Below are positions 37,198 to 45,886 of a stretch of 64,000 nt of DNA, piece by piece. The position numbers and the translations under genes were made by a program. The number at the start of each line of letters is the position of its first letter. Position 1 is the stretch's first letter. The notes below the pieces were generated by a model. It saw only the letters and a list, made by a program, of their open reading frames with translations. It had not been told where the DNA came from and did no database searches. The stretch comes from Streptococcus canis. Lineage in GTDB: Bacteria > Bacillota > Bacilli > Lactobacillales > Streptococcaceae. The DNA lies in the NCBI RefSeq assembly GCF_900636575.1, contig NZ_LR134293.1, positions 319,001-383,000 on the forward strand, read 5' to 3'.

Positions 37198-38043
37198 ATG
37201 CTAAACACAGAATTTCACATCTTTAATAACCAGTCCTATATTGACTTTTACCCTATTCAATTTGGACAAGAATCCTGTCAGCCGCTACACTCATTTGGCC
37301 CTGCTATGAAGAAACACTATCTTTTTCATTATATTATTGAGGGACAGGGAACATTTTATATTTCCGGTCAGGATAAGGCCTATCATCTTAAAGCTGGTCA
37401 AGGATTTTTGATTCCTCCAGATCTCATTTGTAGTTATGAGGCTGATAAGGACAACCCTTGGAGTTATATGTGGATTGAGTTTGACGGTCTCAAAAGCCAA
37501 CATTTTCTGCGCCTTGCTGGAATGAGTGCTTTACAGCCTATTTTTAGTCAGCATACAACCTCAAAAGATAGCGCTGTTTATCAAGAACTTACTGCGCTCA
37601 TGAAGAGTTATCATAAAAATAGTGCACACATTATCGCTCATCTCTATTTGTTCATTGATGCACTCATTAAAAATTCTCTCACACACTATCAAACAGAACA
37701 TGATGATATTAAAGTGCTTTACATTAGAGAAGCTGTCAATTTTATTGAAAGAAATTATGACAAACCTATTACTGTAACTGATATGGCAAGGCATTGTAAT
37801 CTAAATAAACATTATTTTAGCAGATTGTTTAAAGAACAAGTCTACACCTCTCCCCAACAATTTTTAATCCAATACCGCCTTAGTAAGGCATGTGAATTAC
37901 TGAGAACGACCAATTTAAACCTTCAAGAAGTAGCTGAACAAGTCGGTTACTCCAATCAATTTAATTTTTCAACAGCCTTTAAACGCCACTATCAACAATC
38001 ACCAAACGTATGGCGAAAAGAACACAAAAAAACAATCTCTTGA
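37198..38043 (+). CDS. AraC-family activator of the glycan-import operon (MsmR/RafR-like)
   Basis: A 281-residue regulator. An N-terminal cupin sugar-sensing domain (HYIIEGQGTFYI-type stretch, AGQGFLIPPDLICSYEAD) is followed by two C-terminal helix-turn-helix motifs (ITVTDMARHCNLNKHYFSRLFK and LNLQEVAEQVGYSNQFNFSTAF). It is divergently transcribed from the importer operon with 213 bp between them. This is the same layout as MsmR/RafR, which activate alpha-galactoside operons when inducer is present. The ribosome-binding site is poor, consistent with low expression. Confidence 0.88.
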   Translation: MLNTEFHIFNNQSYIDFYPIQFGQESCQPLHSFGPAMKKHYLFHYIIEGQGTFYISGQDKAYHLKAGQGFLIPPDLICSYEADKDNPWSYMWIEFDGLKSQHFLRLAGMSALQPIFSQHTTSKDSAVYQELTALMKSYHKNSAHIIAHLYLFIDALIKNSLTHYQTEHDDIKVLYIREAVNFIERNYDKPITVTDMARHCNLNKHYFSRLFKEQVYTSPQQFLIQYRLSKACELLRTTNLNLQEVAEQVGYSNQFNFSTAFKRHYQQSPNVWRKEHKKTIS

Positions 38044-38580
38044 TTCAAAAGGAGCCCTAAAAAGTTTTCGCTTTACAAAACTTCTTCGATAGGAAACTAA
38101 CAACTACCTCATATCATTGGGATGACCATTTTGTAAATACTAATTCAATAAACACTTAATATGTATATTACAAAGTAATTTGTTTACCAGTCATAACCAT
38201 CCATTTTGATATACCCCCTGTCAAGTAGATAGGTTAACTATCTAAAAATAGTGTCTGTTTGATAACATCAGTCGTACAAAATGTGCGACTGGTTTTTCAC
38301 GCACACCACTTAGATTTGTACTTTCCAATTGGTTTATTCTTAGCTAGAGGATAGGATATTCTGCATTTAAGGCAGCCTTTCGTACTTCCGAAGGTATTTT
38401 ACAGTCATATCTGCTCTGTGGACACTCATGACTGTAAAAGAGCTATCATATCAAAACGGGTGGTTTGACTGGTAATGAGAATGATAACGCTCTGACGTTT
38501 TATCTCGTGGAAGGGTACACGGCAAAGAGTGCGTGGAACGAACAACAGTTGCTAATCACTTTGAAAGAAATCAGAAACTT
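38044..38580. other. Non-coding stretch upstream of the IS110-type relic
   Basis: 537 bp without a convincing ORF. A 10-bp stem hairpin followed by T lies at 38269-38297. Downstream (about 38380-38560), short inverted repeats such as TTACAGTCATA...ATGACTGTAA occur. In IS110 elements the region before the transposase encodes a structured guide (bridge) RNA, so this may be its remnant; that is inference. Confidence 0.4.
38269..38297 (+). terminator. Terminator-like hairpin
   Basis: CAGTCGTACA pairs with TGTGCGACTG (one G-T), 3-nt loop, then GTTTTT. It lies 226 bp after the AraC gene and could end its transcript or belong to the IS remnant. Confidence 0.5.
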
Positions 38581-38937
38581 ATGCTCTATGTTGGTATTGA
38601 TATTGCAAAAAACAAACACGATGTAGCCTGCATCAATCAAAATAGAGAGGCAGTCATATCAAACTTCAGATTTGATAATTCTTATCAAGGCTTTAATCAA
38701 TTGAAACAAAAGCTAGAACAACTATCTCCTATAACACAAGATGTCAAGATAGCACTTGAAAGTACAGGACATCTGGTGAAAAGTGGTTCTTCTCATCCAA
38801 GGCATGCCCTAATACAAGCTGCTAAACTCCTATCAATTTATTCACCGCACTTCAAGGCTTATTTAAGACTGAAAATCAGTCAAGAAAAGCATTATACTGT
38901 AGCTGTGACACATGTTCAAAAGAGTTTATTCGTCTGA
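38581..38937 (+). pseudogene. Internally deleted IS110-family transposase
   Basis: The N-terminal DEDD/RuvC-like part is recognisable: MLYVGIDIAKNKHDVAC (first Asp) and IALESTGH (Glu). At about residue 77 it jumps directly to the C-terminal piece (HPRHALIQAAKLL...FKAYLRLKISQEKHYTVAVTHVQK) that ends intact IS110 transposases of about 400 residues. The Tnp20-type serine region is gone. Coding-like sequence (LIYHLLTH) continues after the stop. It cannot be active. Confidence 0.82.
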
Positions 38938-39425
38938 TTTATCACCTTCTCACAACTCATCAAACATTTGAGGAAACTAAAGTAAGATAAAAACTATAAA
39001 ATCACGCATCATTTTAAAACTTGCTCAAGATGCAAGAGTTTTTGCATGTCTAAAATTGAGCATTTAGACTAAAAATAGTAACATAGTGAGGGCATTCTCC
39101 AGACGATTATCTAACTTGGTTATCAAGTTTATCGCAGTGAGGGTGCTTTTTATGATTTTTTAGAATTCTTCTTTTGACTTTTAAGATAGAATGCTTTTTT
39201 TCTCTATAAATTAAATGTTTAAGCATATTTCACATTTGCTCAAAGTAGGGATAACGTTATACTAATCTTAATTATGAGAAAGTTAAATTTATTTCACTTT
39301 ATCCCTATTTTCAACAATTACTAGTTATTTTTAAAAAAAATAATCCTATTATGCTAGGGTTAATCTCAAAGTAAAAAGAGGAAACTATAAGTCCCCCCTT
39401 TTTTATAATATAGTTGTTAGTAGAA
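38938..39425. other. Non-coding region between IS relic and GA-module protein
   Basis: No gene found. It contains IS-tail debris, two GTGAGGG-type direct repeats near 39088 and 39137, an AT-rich stretch, and at 39373-39404 the probable terminator of the GA-module gene. Confidence 0.5.
39373..39404 (-). terminator. Probable terminator of the GA-module gene
   Basis: On the minus strand AAAAAGGGG pairs imperfectly with CCTCTTTTT, ending in T, 22 bp after the stop codon. Confidence 0.5.
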
Positions 39426-40574
39426 CTAATCTTCTTTGCGTTTTGAAGAAACAGCAACCATACCTGCACCTGCCATAACTGCAAATGCTGCTGCTGTGAA
39501 GAATGGGTTCACAGATTCGCCTGTCGATGGAAGTTTCTTCTCATCTTTCTTAACTTCAGCTGGTTTGTTTTCAGGTTTAACTTCTGGCTTAACCTCTGGC
39601 TTAACCTCTGGTTTAACTTCTGGTTTAACCTCTGGTTTAACTTCCGGTTTAACCTCTGGTTTAACTTCCGGTTTAACCTCTGGTTTAGCTTCTGGTTCAA
39701 CCTCTGGTTTAGCTTCTGGTTCAACCTCTGGTTTAGCTTCTGGTTCAACCTCTGGTTTAGCTTCTGGTTCAACCTCTGGTTTAGCTAAGGAGTTAAGAAT
39801 AAGGTCTTTAAGCGCAACAACTCCTTCTACAGTCTTAGCATTGTTAATTTTGTTCTTATAAAAGTCACTAACACCCTGAGCATCTAACTCACGAATAGCC
39901 ATCTCCTTAGCTTCTGAAAGTTTAATTGATTTAAGGGTGTCTTCTGCTGAAGTTTGAGACTTCAAGAAATCAGATAAACCATCTGTTGCCTCTGAAATAC
40001 GTGCTTTTTTGGCTGACTCAACAACTTGTGCCTGAAGCTCCATAATTCCTTCAACAGTTTTAGCTTTATTAATAAGATTTTTATAGTAGTTGCTCACACC
40101 ATAACGATCGAATTCTTTTAGAGCAGCTTGCTTAGCTTGATCTAAAGCAGCAGCCTTCTCCCAAGCATCTGATGATTCTTTTTCTGCCTTTGCAAGTTCA
40201 TCTGCTTCTGCTTTAGCAGTATTTGCTTGATCCGCAGCAGCTTCCCATGCATCAGCATGAGTAGCTTCGTTAGTAACCTCCGCCTTTGCTGCTGCTTCTG
40301 ATTCTGCCTTAAATTCTGTTTCTGTCAAAACATTCTTAAATTCTTCTGGTTGTACAAGATCAGCTAACTTAGCCTTAGCTTCTTCAACATTGAAATCAGG
40401 ATAACGCACTTTTAATTCTTCAAACTTCTTCTCAGTATTAGCTTTCTCCCGAGCAGTCATGCTTCTTGTAGTTGCCGCAGAAACAGTGTTCGCACCAACT
40501 AGCACAGAAGCTGAAACAGCTGCTAAGCCAAATGCTGATTTTCTCAAGTAATACTTCATTTTCTTGGTTTCCAT
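39426..40574 (-). CDS. Protein G-like albumin-binding surface protein lacking IgG-binding domains
   Basis: A 382-residue LPXTG protein. The signal ([20 protein letters not shown]) is nearly that of protein G and GRAB. An N-terminal helical region follows (about 35-145, alanine/glutamate-rich, unlike protein G). Two GA albumin-binding modules come next, at about 148-190 ([20 protein letters not shown]) and 218-265 ([20 protein letters not shown]), joined by the protein G linker [16 protein letters not shown]. Where protein G has its IgG-binding B domains, this gene goes straight into a [12 protein letters not shown] repeat tract. LPSTGE is at about 346, then a membrane helix and KRKED. It should bind serum albumin but not IgG-Fc. 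The function of the N-terminal region is unknown. Confidence 0.9.
   Translation of the reverse strand: METKKMKYYLRKSAFGLAAVSASVLVGANTVSAATTRSMTAREKANTEKKFEELKVRYPDFNVEEAKAKLADLVQPEEFKNVLTETEFKAESEAAAKAEVTNEATHADAWEAAADQANTAKAEADELAKAEKESSDAWEKAAALDQAKQAALKEFDRYGVSNYYKNLINKAKTVEGIMELQAQVVESAKKARISEATDGLSDFLKSQTSAEDTLKSIKLSEAKEMAIRELDAQGVSDFYKNKINNAKTVEGVVALKDLILNSLAKPEVEPEAKPEVEPEAKPEVEPEAKPEVEPEAKPEVKPEVKPEVKPEVKPEVKPEVKPEVKPEVKPEVKPENKPAEVKKDEKKLPSTGESVNPFFTAAAFAVMAGAGMVAVSSKRKED
39570..39783 (-). repeat. KPEV / KPEVEPEA tandem repeat tract in the GA-module gene
   Basis: About 210 bp of in-frame 12- and 24-bp units encoding four KPEVEPEA octads followed by about nine KPEV tetrads. It forms the wall-spanning proline-rich stalk. 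Near-identical units suggest expansion and contraction by slippage. Confidence 0.85.
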
Positions 40575-40632
40575 TTTAAGTTCCTCTTTATAGATTAAAT
40601 TAAGAATTTTAAATTAAATTCTCTTATTAATA

Positions 40633-40661
40633 AGTATATACCTTTTATTAATGATAATCAA
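40633..40661 (-). promoter_or_regulatory. Promoter of the GA-module gene
   Basis: Minus strand -35 TTGATT (40661-40656), 17-bp spacer, -10 TATACT (40638-40633), 59 nt before the start codon. Confidence 0.65.
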
Positions 40662-40725
40662 TAGTTGAATTAAAATAAAAAAAATGAACTTATTTCCAAA
40701 GATTTGCAGAAAAACACTCACAATG

Positions 40726-40760
40726 AAGTGCCCCCCAAAAGTTAGACAAATAATCTAATG
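40726..40760. mobile_element. Possible IS end fragment
   Basis: AGTGCCCCCCAAAAGTTAGA resembles terminal inverted repeats of IS3-family elements common in streptococci. No transposase accompanies it, so it is at most a scar. Recognition is from memory of the motif only. Confidence 0.35.
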
Positions 40761-40817
40761 AACGAGGTGCAGTTCAAACCCGGGCTATTTTTATATATCT
40801 ATTTCCCTATTCCTAAA

Positions 40818-41372
40818 CTAATATCTAATGTCCTTAAATACTTCCCCCTCAAACTCAAATTTAACCACCCATGGAAAGACATGCTTAAGGGCATTAAAGG
40901 CTTCATACCTAAATTCTGGTTTATAATAATTAATGATGGTTGACAATGCCGTCCCATGTGTACCAATGACTACCGTTTGATTTTGGGATTCAGATAACAT
41001 ATGATTGAGAGCTTTAATATTTCTTTCTTGGACTTCTTGTAAACTTTCGCCATTTGGTAGTTTAAAGTTGAAATCCTCCCACTGTTTTTGAGCTATTTCA
41101 TTAAAATTTTTGACCCACTCATCAGAGAGTTTACGTTCTCGCAAGTCTGACAAAGTTATTATTTTCATGCCTCTACTTTTTGCTAGAGGAAGAATGGTAT
41201 CAACGGAACGTTTATAAGGACTACTGTAGCATTTATCAATTGGAATTGATGCAAATGCTTCAATTAATGCTTGGCTGGCTACTATGCCCTTCTCAGTTAG
41301 TTCACGAGTGACATCATCATGATTGTCATAGTTTGGCTCAGCATGGCGAATAAAATAAAATGTCGTTGTCAT
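40818..41372 (-). CDS. Histidine phosphatase (phosphoglycerate mutase-like) family protein
   Basis: A 184-residue cytoplasmic member of the PGM-like phosphatase superfamily. The catalytic RHAEPNYD motif is at residues 9-16, the second Arg in SSPYKRSVDT, an acidic residue region in NGESLQEVQER and the second catalytic His in VIGTHGTALS. Members hydrolyse phosphate monoesters; the substrate here is unknown. It stands alone in an accessory stretch between the GA-module gene and a small membrane protein. Confidence 0.87.
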   Translation of the reverse strand: MTTTFYFIRHAEPNYDNHDDVTRELTEKGIVASQALIEAFASIPIDKCYSSPYKRSVDTILPLAKSRGMKIITLSDLRERKLSDEWVKNFNEIAQKQWEDFNFKLPNGESLQEVQERNIKALNHMLSESQNQTVVIGTHGTALSTIINYYKPEFRYEAFNALKHVFPWVVKFEFEGEVFKDIRY

Positions 41373-41422
41373 ATAGCTTCTTTTTTACTATTATATCTCA
41401 AAAGATTTGTATAAGATCACAG

Positions 41423-41710
41423 TTAAAAAGTAAAGGAAACAGCAAGTGCAGACAATAATATGACTACCACCAACAAAATGGTATTTTCAATATTGGGACT
41501 CACATTCTTTAGAAAAACGTTTTTGCTTCCAGCAAATCCCCACTTATAATCACTGGGAACAAATAATTCCAATAAGAAACACAGAATAAGCGGAAGACTA
41601 CTTATTAACATCCCAAAGTGAGCTGCAGCAAGGTATGCACTTAATACAAGCAACATTAATTGACATAACTTAACCAATCTAATGGTTGATATCCTGTTAA
41701 TTGTTCTCAT
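41423..41710 (-). CDS. Small membrane protein, unknown function
   Basis: A 95-residue protein with hydrophobic segments at about 10-30, 33-50 and 75-95, separated by a short polar loop containing DYKWGFAGSKN. No family recognised. It lies 50 bp upstream of the histidine phosphatase on the same strand. Codon pattern and a GGAG-like site before the ATG (AGGAGATTACCTG) support expression. Confidence 0.6.
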   Translation of the reverse strand: MRTINRISTIRLVKLCQLMLLVLSAYLAAAHFGMLISSLPLILCFLLELFVPSDYKWGFAGSKNVFLKNVSPNIENTILLVVVILLSALAVSFTF

Positions 41711-41907
41711 CAGGTAATCTCCTCAAATATTGAAAGCGCAATCCTACACTATCATTATATAGTAATCTTTTTATAAAAACAATATAAGGATGCCCTAATT
41801 ATTTTTGAGCATTTCAAGCACCTGCCACTATGATATAATAATATTAAGCGGCCTAGGCAATCACTAACAATTGAAGGTCTTATAGACTATGGAAGGAGCT
41901 TTACCCT

Positions 41908-42156
41908 ATTGAAAAAAACAAAGACGTCACTGAATGGGTAAAACAGATTGACACTATCTTAAATGCTAATGATATACGACATAATAATGCCCTAGTAAAA
42001 ATCCTTTTAAAAGCTAGAACAGCGATTGAAAAAGGAGAGCAAGGTGCATTAGCAAGACTAAGCAATGATATTTCTTAGTACCTTGTGGTAAACAGGTACC
42101 AAACACCTAAACCTATTATTGATCTTGCGCAACAAATAGCCAAGGAACCTCATTAA
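41908..42156 (+). pseudogene. Decayed bacteriocin-immunity gene (enterocin A immunity-like)
   Basis: An 82-codon frame reads like the helical EntA-immunity family: TEWVKQIDTILNANDIRHNN, VKILLKARTAIEKGEQGALA, RLSNDIS, then YLVVNRYQTPKPIIDLAQQI. It is broken twice. The position of the start, 7 nt after GGAAGGAG, is ATT instead of ATG, and codon 57 is TAG (42076-42078). An extended -10 (TGATATAAT) lies near 41832. Immunity genes protect producers and neighbours against class II bacteriocins; no bacteriocin gene is seen nearby. Confidence 0.65.
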
Positions 42157-42186
42157 GAAAGAGGAAAACTAGCCTTTTTACAATCA

Positions 42187-42348
42187 TTAGCCCTCTCTCT
42201 TATTCACAGATAATCTTTTTTCTTTAAGATGGGATAAGGCATCTCTCATTTGCTTTTTCCAATTTCTCGGTAGTGATTGACTAGTCGAAAGAATAATGGA
42301 ACATCGTATTTGGTAATGGCGGATGACGTCGTCGATTTCAGATCTCAT
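42187..42348 (-). CDS. Small ORF or gene fragment, unknown
   Basis: 53 codons starting MRSEIDDVIRHYQIRC and ending in a basic tail (KEKRLSVNKREG). Open reading continues upstream to a TAG without a better start (DKTFISQLAE). No ribosome-binding site is evident. It looks like the end of a larger helical protein that has been lost. Confidence 0.3.
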   Translation of the reverse strand: MRSEIDDVIRHYQIRCSIILSTSQSLPRNWKKQMRDALSHLKEKRLSVNKREG

Positions 42349-42472
42349 TTCAGCTAGTTGACTGATAAACGTCTTATCCTACTTTAATATCTTTGGATGA
42401 GAGAGCTAGCGATTGCCAAAAGTCTTTTTGCTTTTATGTGGACTGATCAAGCAAAGACAGCTGGAAAATAGA

Positions 42473-42514
42473 CTCAAAAAGACTAACGGCCTTACCATCG
42501 TTAGTCTTTTTGAG
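42473..42514 (-). terminator. Strong bidirectional hairpin terminator
   Basis: A perfect 16-bp stem (CTCAAAAAGACTAACG and complement) with a 10-nt loop. It lies 93 nt after the TPR gene and probably ends the kdp transcript. Confidence 0.8.
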
Positions 42515-42606
42515 TGTTTTCGAGAACGTGACGTTCCTATTATCGCCAATCATAACCGTCAAACTATGGTCATCAAAGCAATAACATTTTCTACTTACTG
42601 CCATGA

Positions 42607-42972
42607 TTAGTGGCGCAAAAACAGGCGGTTAGCTACTCCTAAGCTACTGTGATGATGGAGGCAATCCTTTTTGTCGTAGGCACAGTGGCCGCTGGGAGAA
42701 AATGAGCCATAATGTTCTAGGTTGTATTCTGCGGGGAGATAGGTTGGGTCCAAGTCCAAAGCCACACGGAAGTGTTTCATGGCTAAAAGGTGATCCCCTT
42801 TTTCTTCCAGTAAGATCCCCATCAGATTATGGGGTTCAGGGAGATGGGGATTCTTTTTCATGTCATCAGCTAGCAACTCAAAACAGTCATTATATTTTCT
42901 CTTTGCAAGTAAGGCTTTCGTCTGATTAATGAGAAGTTTTCGGTCTATTTGTGTCTTTTTTACGAGTCGCAT
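42607..42972 (-). CDS. TPR-repeat protein at the end of the kdp operon (KdpX-like position)
   Basis: A 121-residue protein with tandem tetratricopeptide helices (about 10-95: LLAKRKYNDCFELLADDMKK, then HNLMGILLEEKGDHLLAMKH and FRVALDLDPTYLPAEYNL), and a Cys/His-containing tail (GHCAYDKKDCLHHH). TPRs mediate protein contacts. The ATG at 42972 is preferred to the GTG two codons earlier because GAGG lies 8 nt upstream. It follows kdpC on the same strand. As I recall, the C. acetobutylicum kdp operon also has an extra gene, kdpX, after kdpC; whether they are homologous needs a comparison. Confidence 0.75.
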   Translation of the reverse strand: MRLVKKTQIDRKLLINQTKALLAKRKYNDCFELLADDMKKNPHLPEPHNLMGILLEEKGDHLLAMKHFRVALDLDPTYLPAEYNLEHYGSFSPSGHCAYDKKDCLHHHSSLGVANRLFLRH

Positions 42973-43027
42973 GATCACTACCTCTTTTTCATTTTTATCC
43001 TTCCATTTTAATCACTGTGTGTTTTAG

Positions 43028-43690
43028 TCAATCATCACTTGCAATCACAGCAATATGTCTTTTAAAAGGGTTTTGGTTCAGTTCTTTCTTGATAGCAAGG
43101 TTAACTTTTAAAACAGATACCCTGTCTTCACCTAGAAACCCCAAGACCTTTGTTGCTGTATGTGTGTTAATGATTTTGTTTAACCTAGCTGGACTAATCC
43201 CTGTTTCACTAGCAATACGAGGAATTTGTAGTTTGGCACTTTCTGGACTAATTTCTGGGTCTAGTCCTGAACCTGATGTTGTTACCAAATCAGCAGGGAT
43301 ATCTCCCACTGAAACGGTTGGGTTTTCTTTTAGGAAAAGTGCCAGTTCCTGTTGGACCCGTGCTTTTAGTTTGGGATTACTAGGAGCCAGATTTTGGGAA
43401 CCAGAAGTAATCACAAGCCTTTGTCCATTTGCTACTTCCTCACGAGGGTAGGTGTTGTAATGAATGGCAGATGGTCTGCCATGCAAAAAAGCAGCTGATG
43501 AAAACTCTTGACCAATTAAGGCTGAGCCAATCGGTTCCCCATGCTGCTTAATCTGACTACCATTGGCTTGGAAAGGAAACAGAAACTGCCCCAAGCCCGT
43601 AATCAGCAAAGGGTAAATGATTCCACAAACCGCCCCAAATAAAAGCGTTAGGCGGACAGGTCGTTTGAGGTAAGTGCATATTTTTGTCAT
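43028..43690 (-). CDS. kdpC: Potassium-transporting ATPase subunit KdpC
   Basis: A 220-residue single-span accessory subunit of the KdpFABC pump, thought to raise ATP or K+ affinity. N-terminal membrane segment (LTLLFGAVCGIIYPLLITG), then the family hallmarks GSALIGQEF, FLHGRPSA, DLVTTSGSGLDPEISPESA and VNLAIKKEL. Length is slightly above the E. coli protein. It is 118 bp downstream of kdpB in the same run. Confidence 0.93.
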   Translation of the reverse strand: MTKICTYLKRPVRLTLLFGAVCGIIYPLLITGLGQFLFPFQANGSQIKQHGEPIGSALIGQEFSSAAFLHGRPSAIHYNTYPREEVANGQRLVITSGSQNLAPSNPKLKARVQQELALFLKENPTVSVGDIPADLVTTSGSGLDPEISPESAKLQIPRIASETGISPARLNKIINTHTATKVLGFLGEDRVSVLKVNLAIKKELNQNPFKRHIAVIASDD

Positions 43691-43808
43691 GGTTGTTGTT
43701 CATTCCTTTCATGTGCAACCAAAGGAAAGGCCACTTTTTTAGCAAGTAAAGATTGACCATTCCTAAGCTGTTCTTTTCCTGAATGTCTTCTGGTATTGAA
43801 CTGTTTTG

Positions 43809-45878
43809 TTAGGATAAGCTCAGCAGGTGCAAGAGTGGGGCAATGCCCATATCAATGATTTTGATGCCAATAAATGGGACAAGGACTCCGCCTAAACCAT
43901 AAATCAACAGGTTATGGGCCAAGACTTTTTCTGACCGTTGAGGTTTGTAGGCAACGCCCTTCATGGCAATTGGTATTAAGAGGGGAATAATGATGGCATT
44001 GAAAATCAGAGCTGATAAAATAGCGCTGGAAGGTGTTGCTAATCCCATGATATTTAGTGCTTGCATTTGTGGAATGGCCACCATAAAAATCGCTGGAATA
44101 ATGGCAAAATATTTGGCAATATCATTGGCAATTGAAAAGGTAGTTAAGGCTCCTCGTGTCATTAATAATTGCTTCCCAATTTCAACAATATCAAGAATCT
44201 TAGTTGGATCACTGTCTAAATCTACCATATTAGCAGCTTCTTTGGCAGCACTTGTTCCAGAATTCATGGCAATACCAACGTCTGCTTGAGCGAGGGCTGG
44301 TGCATCATTGGTACCATCACCTGTCATGGCAACCACTTTTCCTAAGCGCTGCTCTTTTTTGATGGCTTCAATTTTGTCTTCTGGCTTGCATTCAGCAATA
44401 AAGCTATCAACGCCTGCCTCTTGAGCGATGGTTGCTGCGGTAAGAGGATTATCACCGGTACACATAACGGTTTTAATGCCCATTTCTCGTAAGCGGGCAA
44501 ATCGTTCAACTAAGCCAGGCTTGATGGTATCTTTGAGCTCAATCACGCCTAAAATAACCTGGCCATCAGCTACTGCTAAAGGAGTCCCTCCGGCTGAAGC
44601 GATCCCTTCACTAATAGCCTTCAAATCTTTTGGAATCACACCACCTTTTCCTTTGATATAATGGCTGATAGCGTCTGTGGCTCCCTTACGTATCATTCTC
44701 CCATTGGCAAGGTCAAGGCCGCTCATGCGTGTTTGGGCAGTAAAATCAATAAAGGTCATGTCGGCCGAAATAGGAGGAATCATTTCCCCATGCTCTTTGG
44801 CAAGGGTCACAATGGATTTTCCTTCTGGTGTGTCATCTTGTAAAGAACTGAGCATAGCTGCTGTCATTAAAGACTTTTGGCTCACACCAGCAACAGGAAC
44901 AAACTGCGCTGCCATGCGATTTCCAAAGGTAATAGTCCCTGTTTTGTCCAAAATCATAGTATCCACGTCCCCACTAGACTCCACTGCTTTTCCTGACATG
45001 GCAATCACATTGAATCGTGTGACGCGATCCATGCCTGCGATGCCAATTGCTGACAGGAGACCTCCAATCGTTGTTGGAATTAAGCACACGGTCAAAGCAA
45101 CAAGGGTGGTAACTGTAATCTTGATATGCAAAGCATTAGCAAGTGGGTACAAGCTCCCGATTACTATTAAGAAGATAATGGTTAAGCTGACTAGCAAGGT
45201 ATTCAAGGCAATTTCATTAGGGGTTTTCTGCCGAGAAGCGCCTTCCACTAAAGCAATCATTTTGTCTAAAAAGGACTCCCCAGCGCGTGAGGTCATTTTC
45301 AACTTGAGCCAGTCACTTGCAAGGGTTGTTCCTCCGGTTACGAAGGCAAAATCACCACCAGGTTCTTTGACCACTGGCGCTGATTCTCCTGTAATCGCCG
45401 ATTCGTCAACAGAGGCAATCCCTTCAATCACTTCGCCGTCACCGGGAATTATTTCGCCAGCTTTCACTAGAACGATATCCCCCTTTTGAAGATCAGTCGC
45501 TTCAATCCTTTCTTCACGAAAGGTTTGGCTGGCCTGATCGAACTGAAGTCGGCGGGCTGTCATGTTCTCTTGTGTCTTTTTTAAACTTTCGGCTTGTGCT
45601 TTTCCTCTTCCTTCCGCAATGGATTCAGCAAAGTTAGCAAATAGTAAGGTCAAGAGCAAAATGCCTGACACTATACCGTTGTATAATTGACTGCTTTGGC
45701 TGACTTGCTGAAGATCAGCGGGGATAATGGCTAAAAAGAAGGTCAGCACAAAACCAACTTCAACCACAAACATGACTGGATTTTTAATCATATAGCTAGG
45801 ACGAAGTTTTGCGACCGCCCCTTTGAGAGAACTGCGCAATATCTCTTGCGTTAAAAAATGCGTTTTCCTTGAAATCAT
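43809..45878 (-). CDS. kdpB: Potassium-transporting P-type ATPase subunit KdpB
   Basis: A 689-residue P-type ATPase, the energising subunit of KdpFABC. It has the actuator loop ITGESAPV, the phosphorylated Asp in [11 protein letters not shown], a KGA-type nucleotide-binding motif and the hinge motif [18 protein letters not shown]; membrane helices are intact. The start MISRKTHFL (45878) is chosen because GAGG lies 6 nt before it. An ATG at 45890 overlaps the kdpA stop as ATGA, so translational coupling is likely either way. Confidence 0.95.
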   Translation of the reverse strand: MISRKTHFLTQEILRSSLKGAVAKLRPSYMIKNPVMFVVEVGFVLTFFLAIIPADLQQVSQSSQLYNGIVSGILLLTLLFANFAESIAEGRGKAQAESLKKTQENMTARRLQFDQASQTFREERIEATDLQKGDIVLVKAGEIIPGDGEVIEGIASVDESAITGESAPVVKEPGGDFAFVTGGTTLASDWLKLKMTSRAGESFLDKMIALVEGASRQKTPNEIALNTLLVSLTIIFLIVIGSLYPLANALHIKITVTTLVALTVCLIPTTIGGLLSAIGIAGMDRVTRFNVIAMSGKAVESSGDVDTMILDKTGTITFGNRMAAQFVPVAGVSQKSLMTAAMLSSLQDDTPEGKSIVTLAKEHGEMIPPISADMTFIDFTAQTRMSGLDLANGRMIRKGATDAISHYIKGKGGVIPKDLKAISEGIASAGGTPLAVADGQVILGVIELKDTIKPGLVERFARLREMGIKTVMCTGDNPLTAATIAQEAGVDSFIAECKPEDKIEAIKKEQRLGKVVAMTGDGTNDAPALAQADVGIAMNSGTSAAKEAANMVDLDSDPTKILDIVEIGKQLLMTRGALTTFSIANDIAKYFAIIPAIFMVAIPQMQALNIMGLATPSSAILSALIFNAIIIPLLIPIAMKGVAYKPQRSEKVLAHNLLIYGLGGVLVPFIGIKIIDMGIAPLLHLLSLS

Positions 45879-45886
45879 AATAAACC

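Noticed and set aside
39569..39783. CRISPR-like regular repeats
   Set aside because: The units are contiguous 12/24-bp in-frame coding repeats without spacers, and no cas genes are in the window.
39436..39861. Plus-strand 141-codon ORF rich in Ser-Gly-Leu-Thr repeats
   Set aside because: It is the antisense reading of the KPEV repeat tract of the GA-module gene; its repeats follow from that DNA.
42413..42610. 65-aa plus-strand ORF near the TPR gene
   Set aside because: It runs through the perfect terminator hairpin at 42473-42514 and has no initiation signal.
44677..45489. 270-codon plus-strand ORF opposite kdpB
   Set aside because: Long only because of base composition of the kdpB antisense strand; no start signal or family features.
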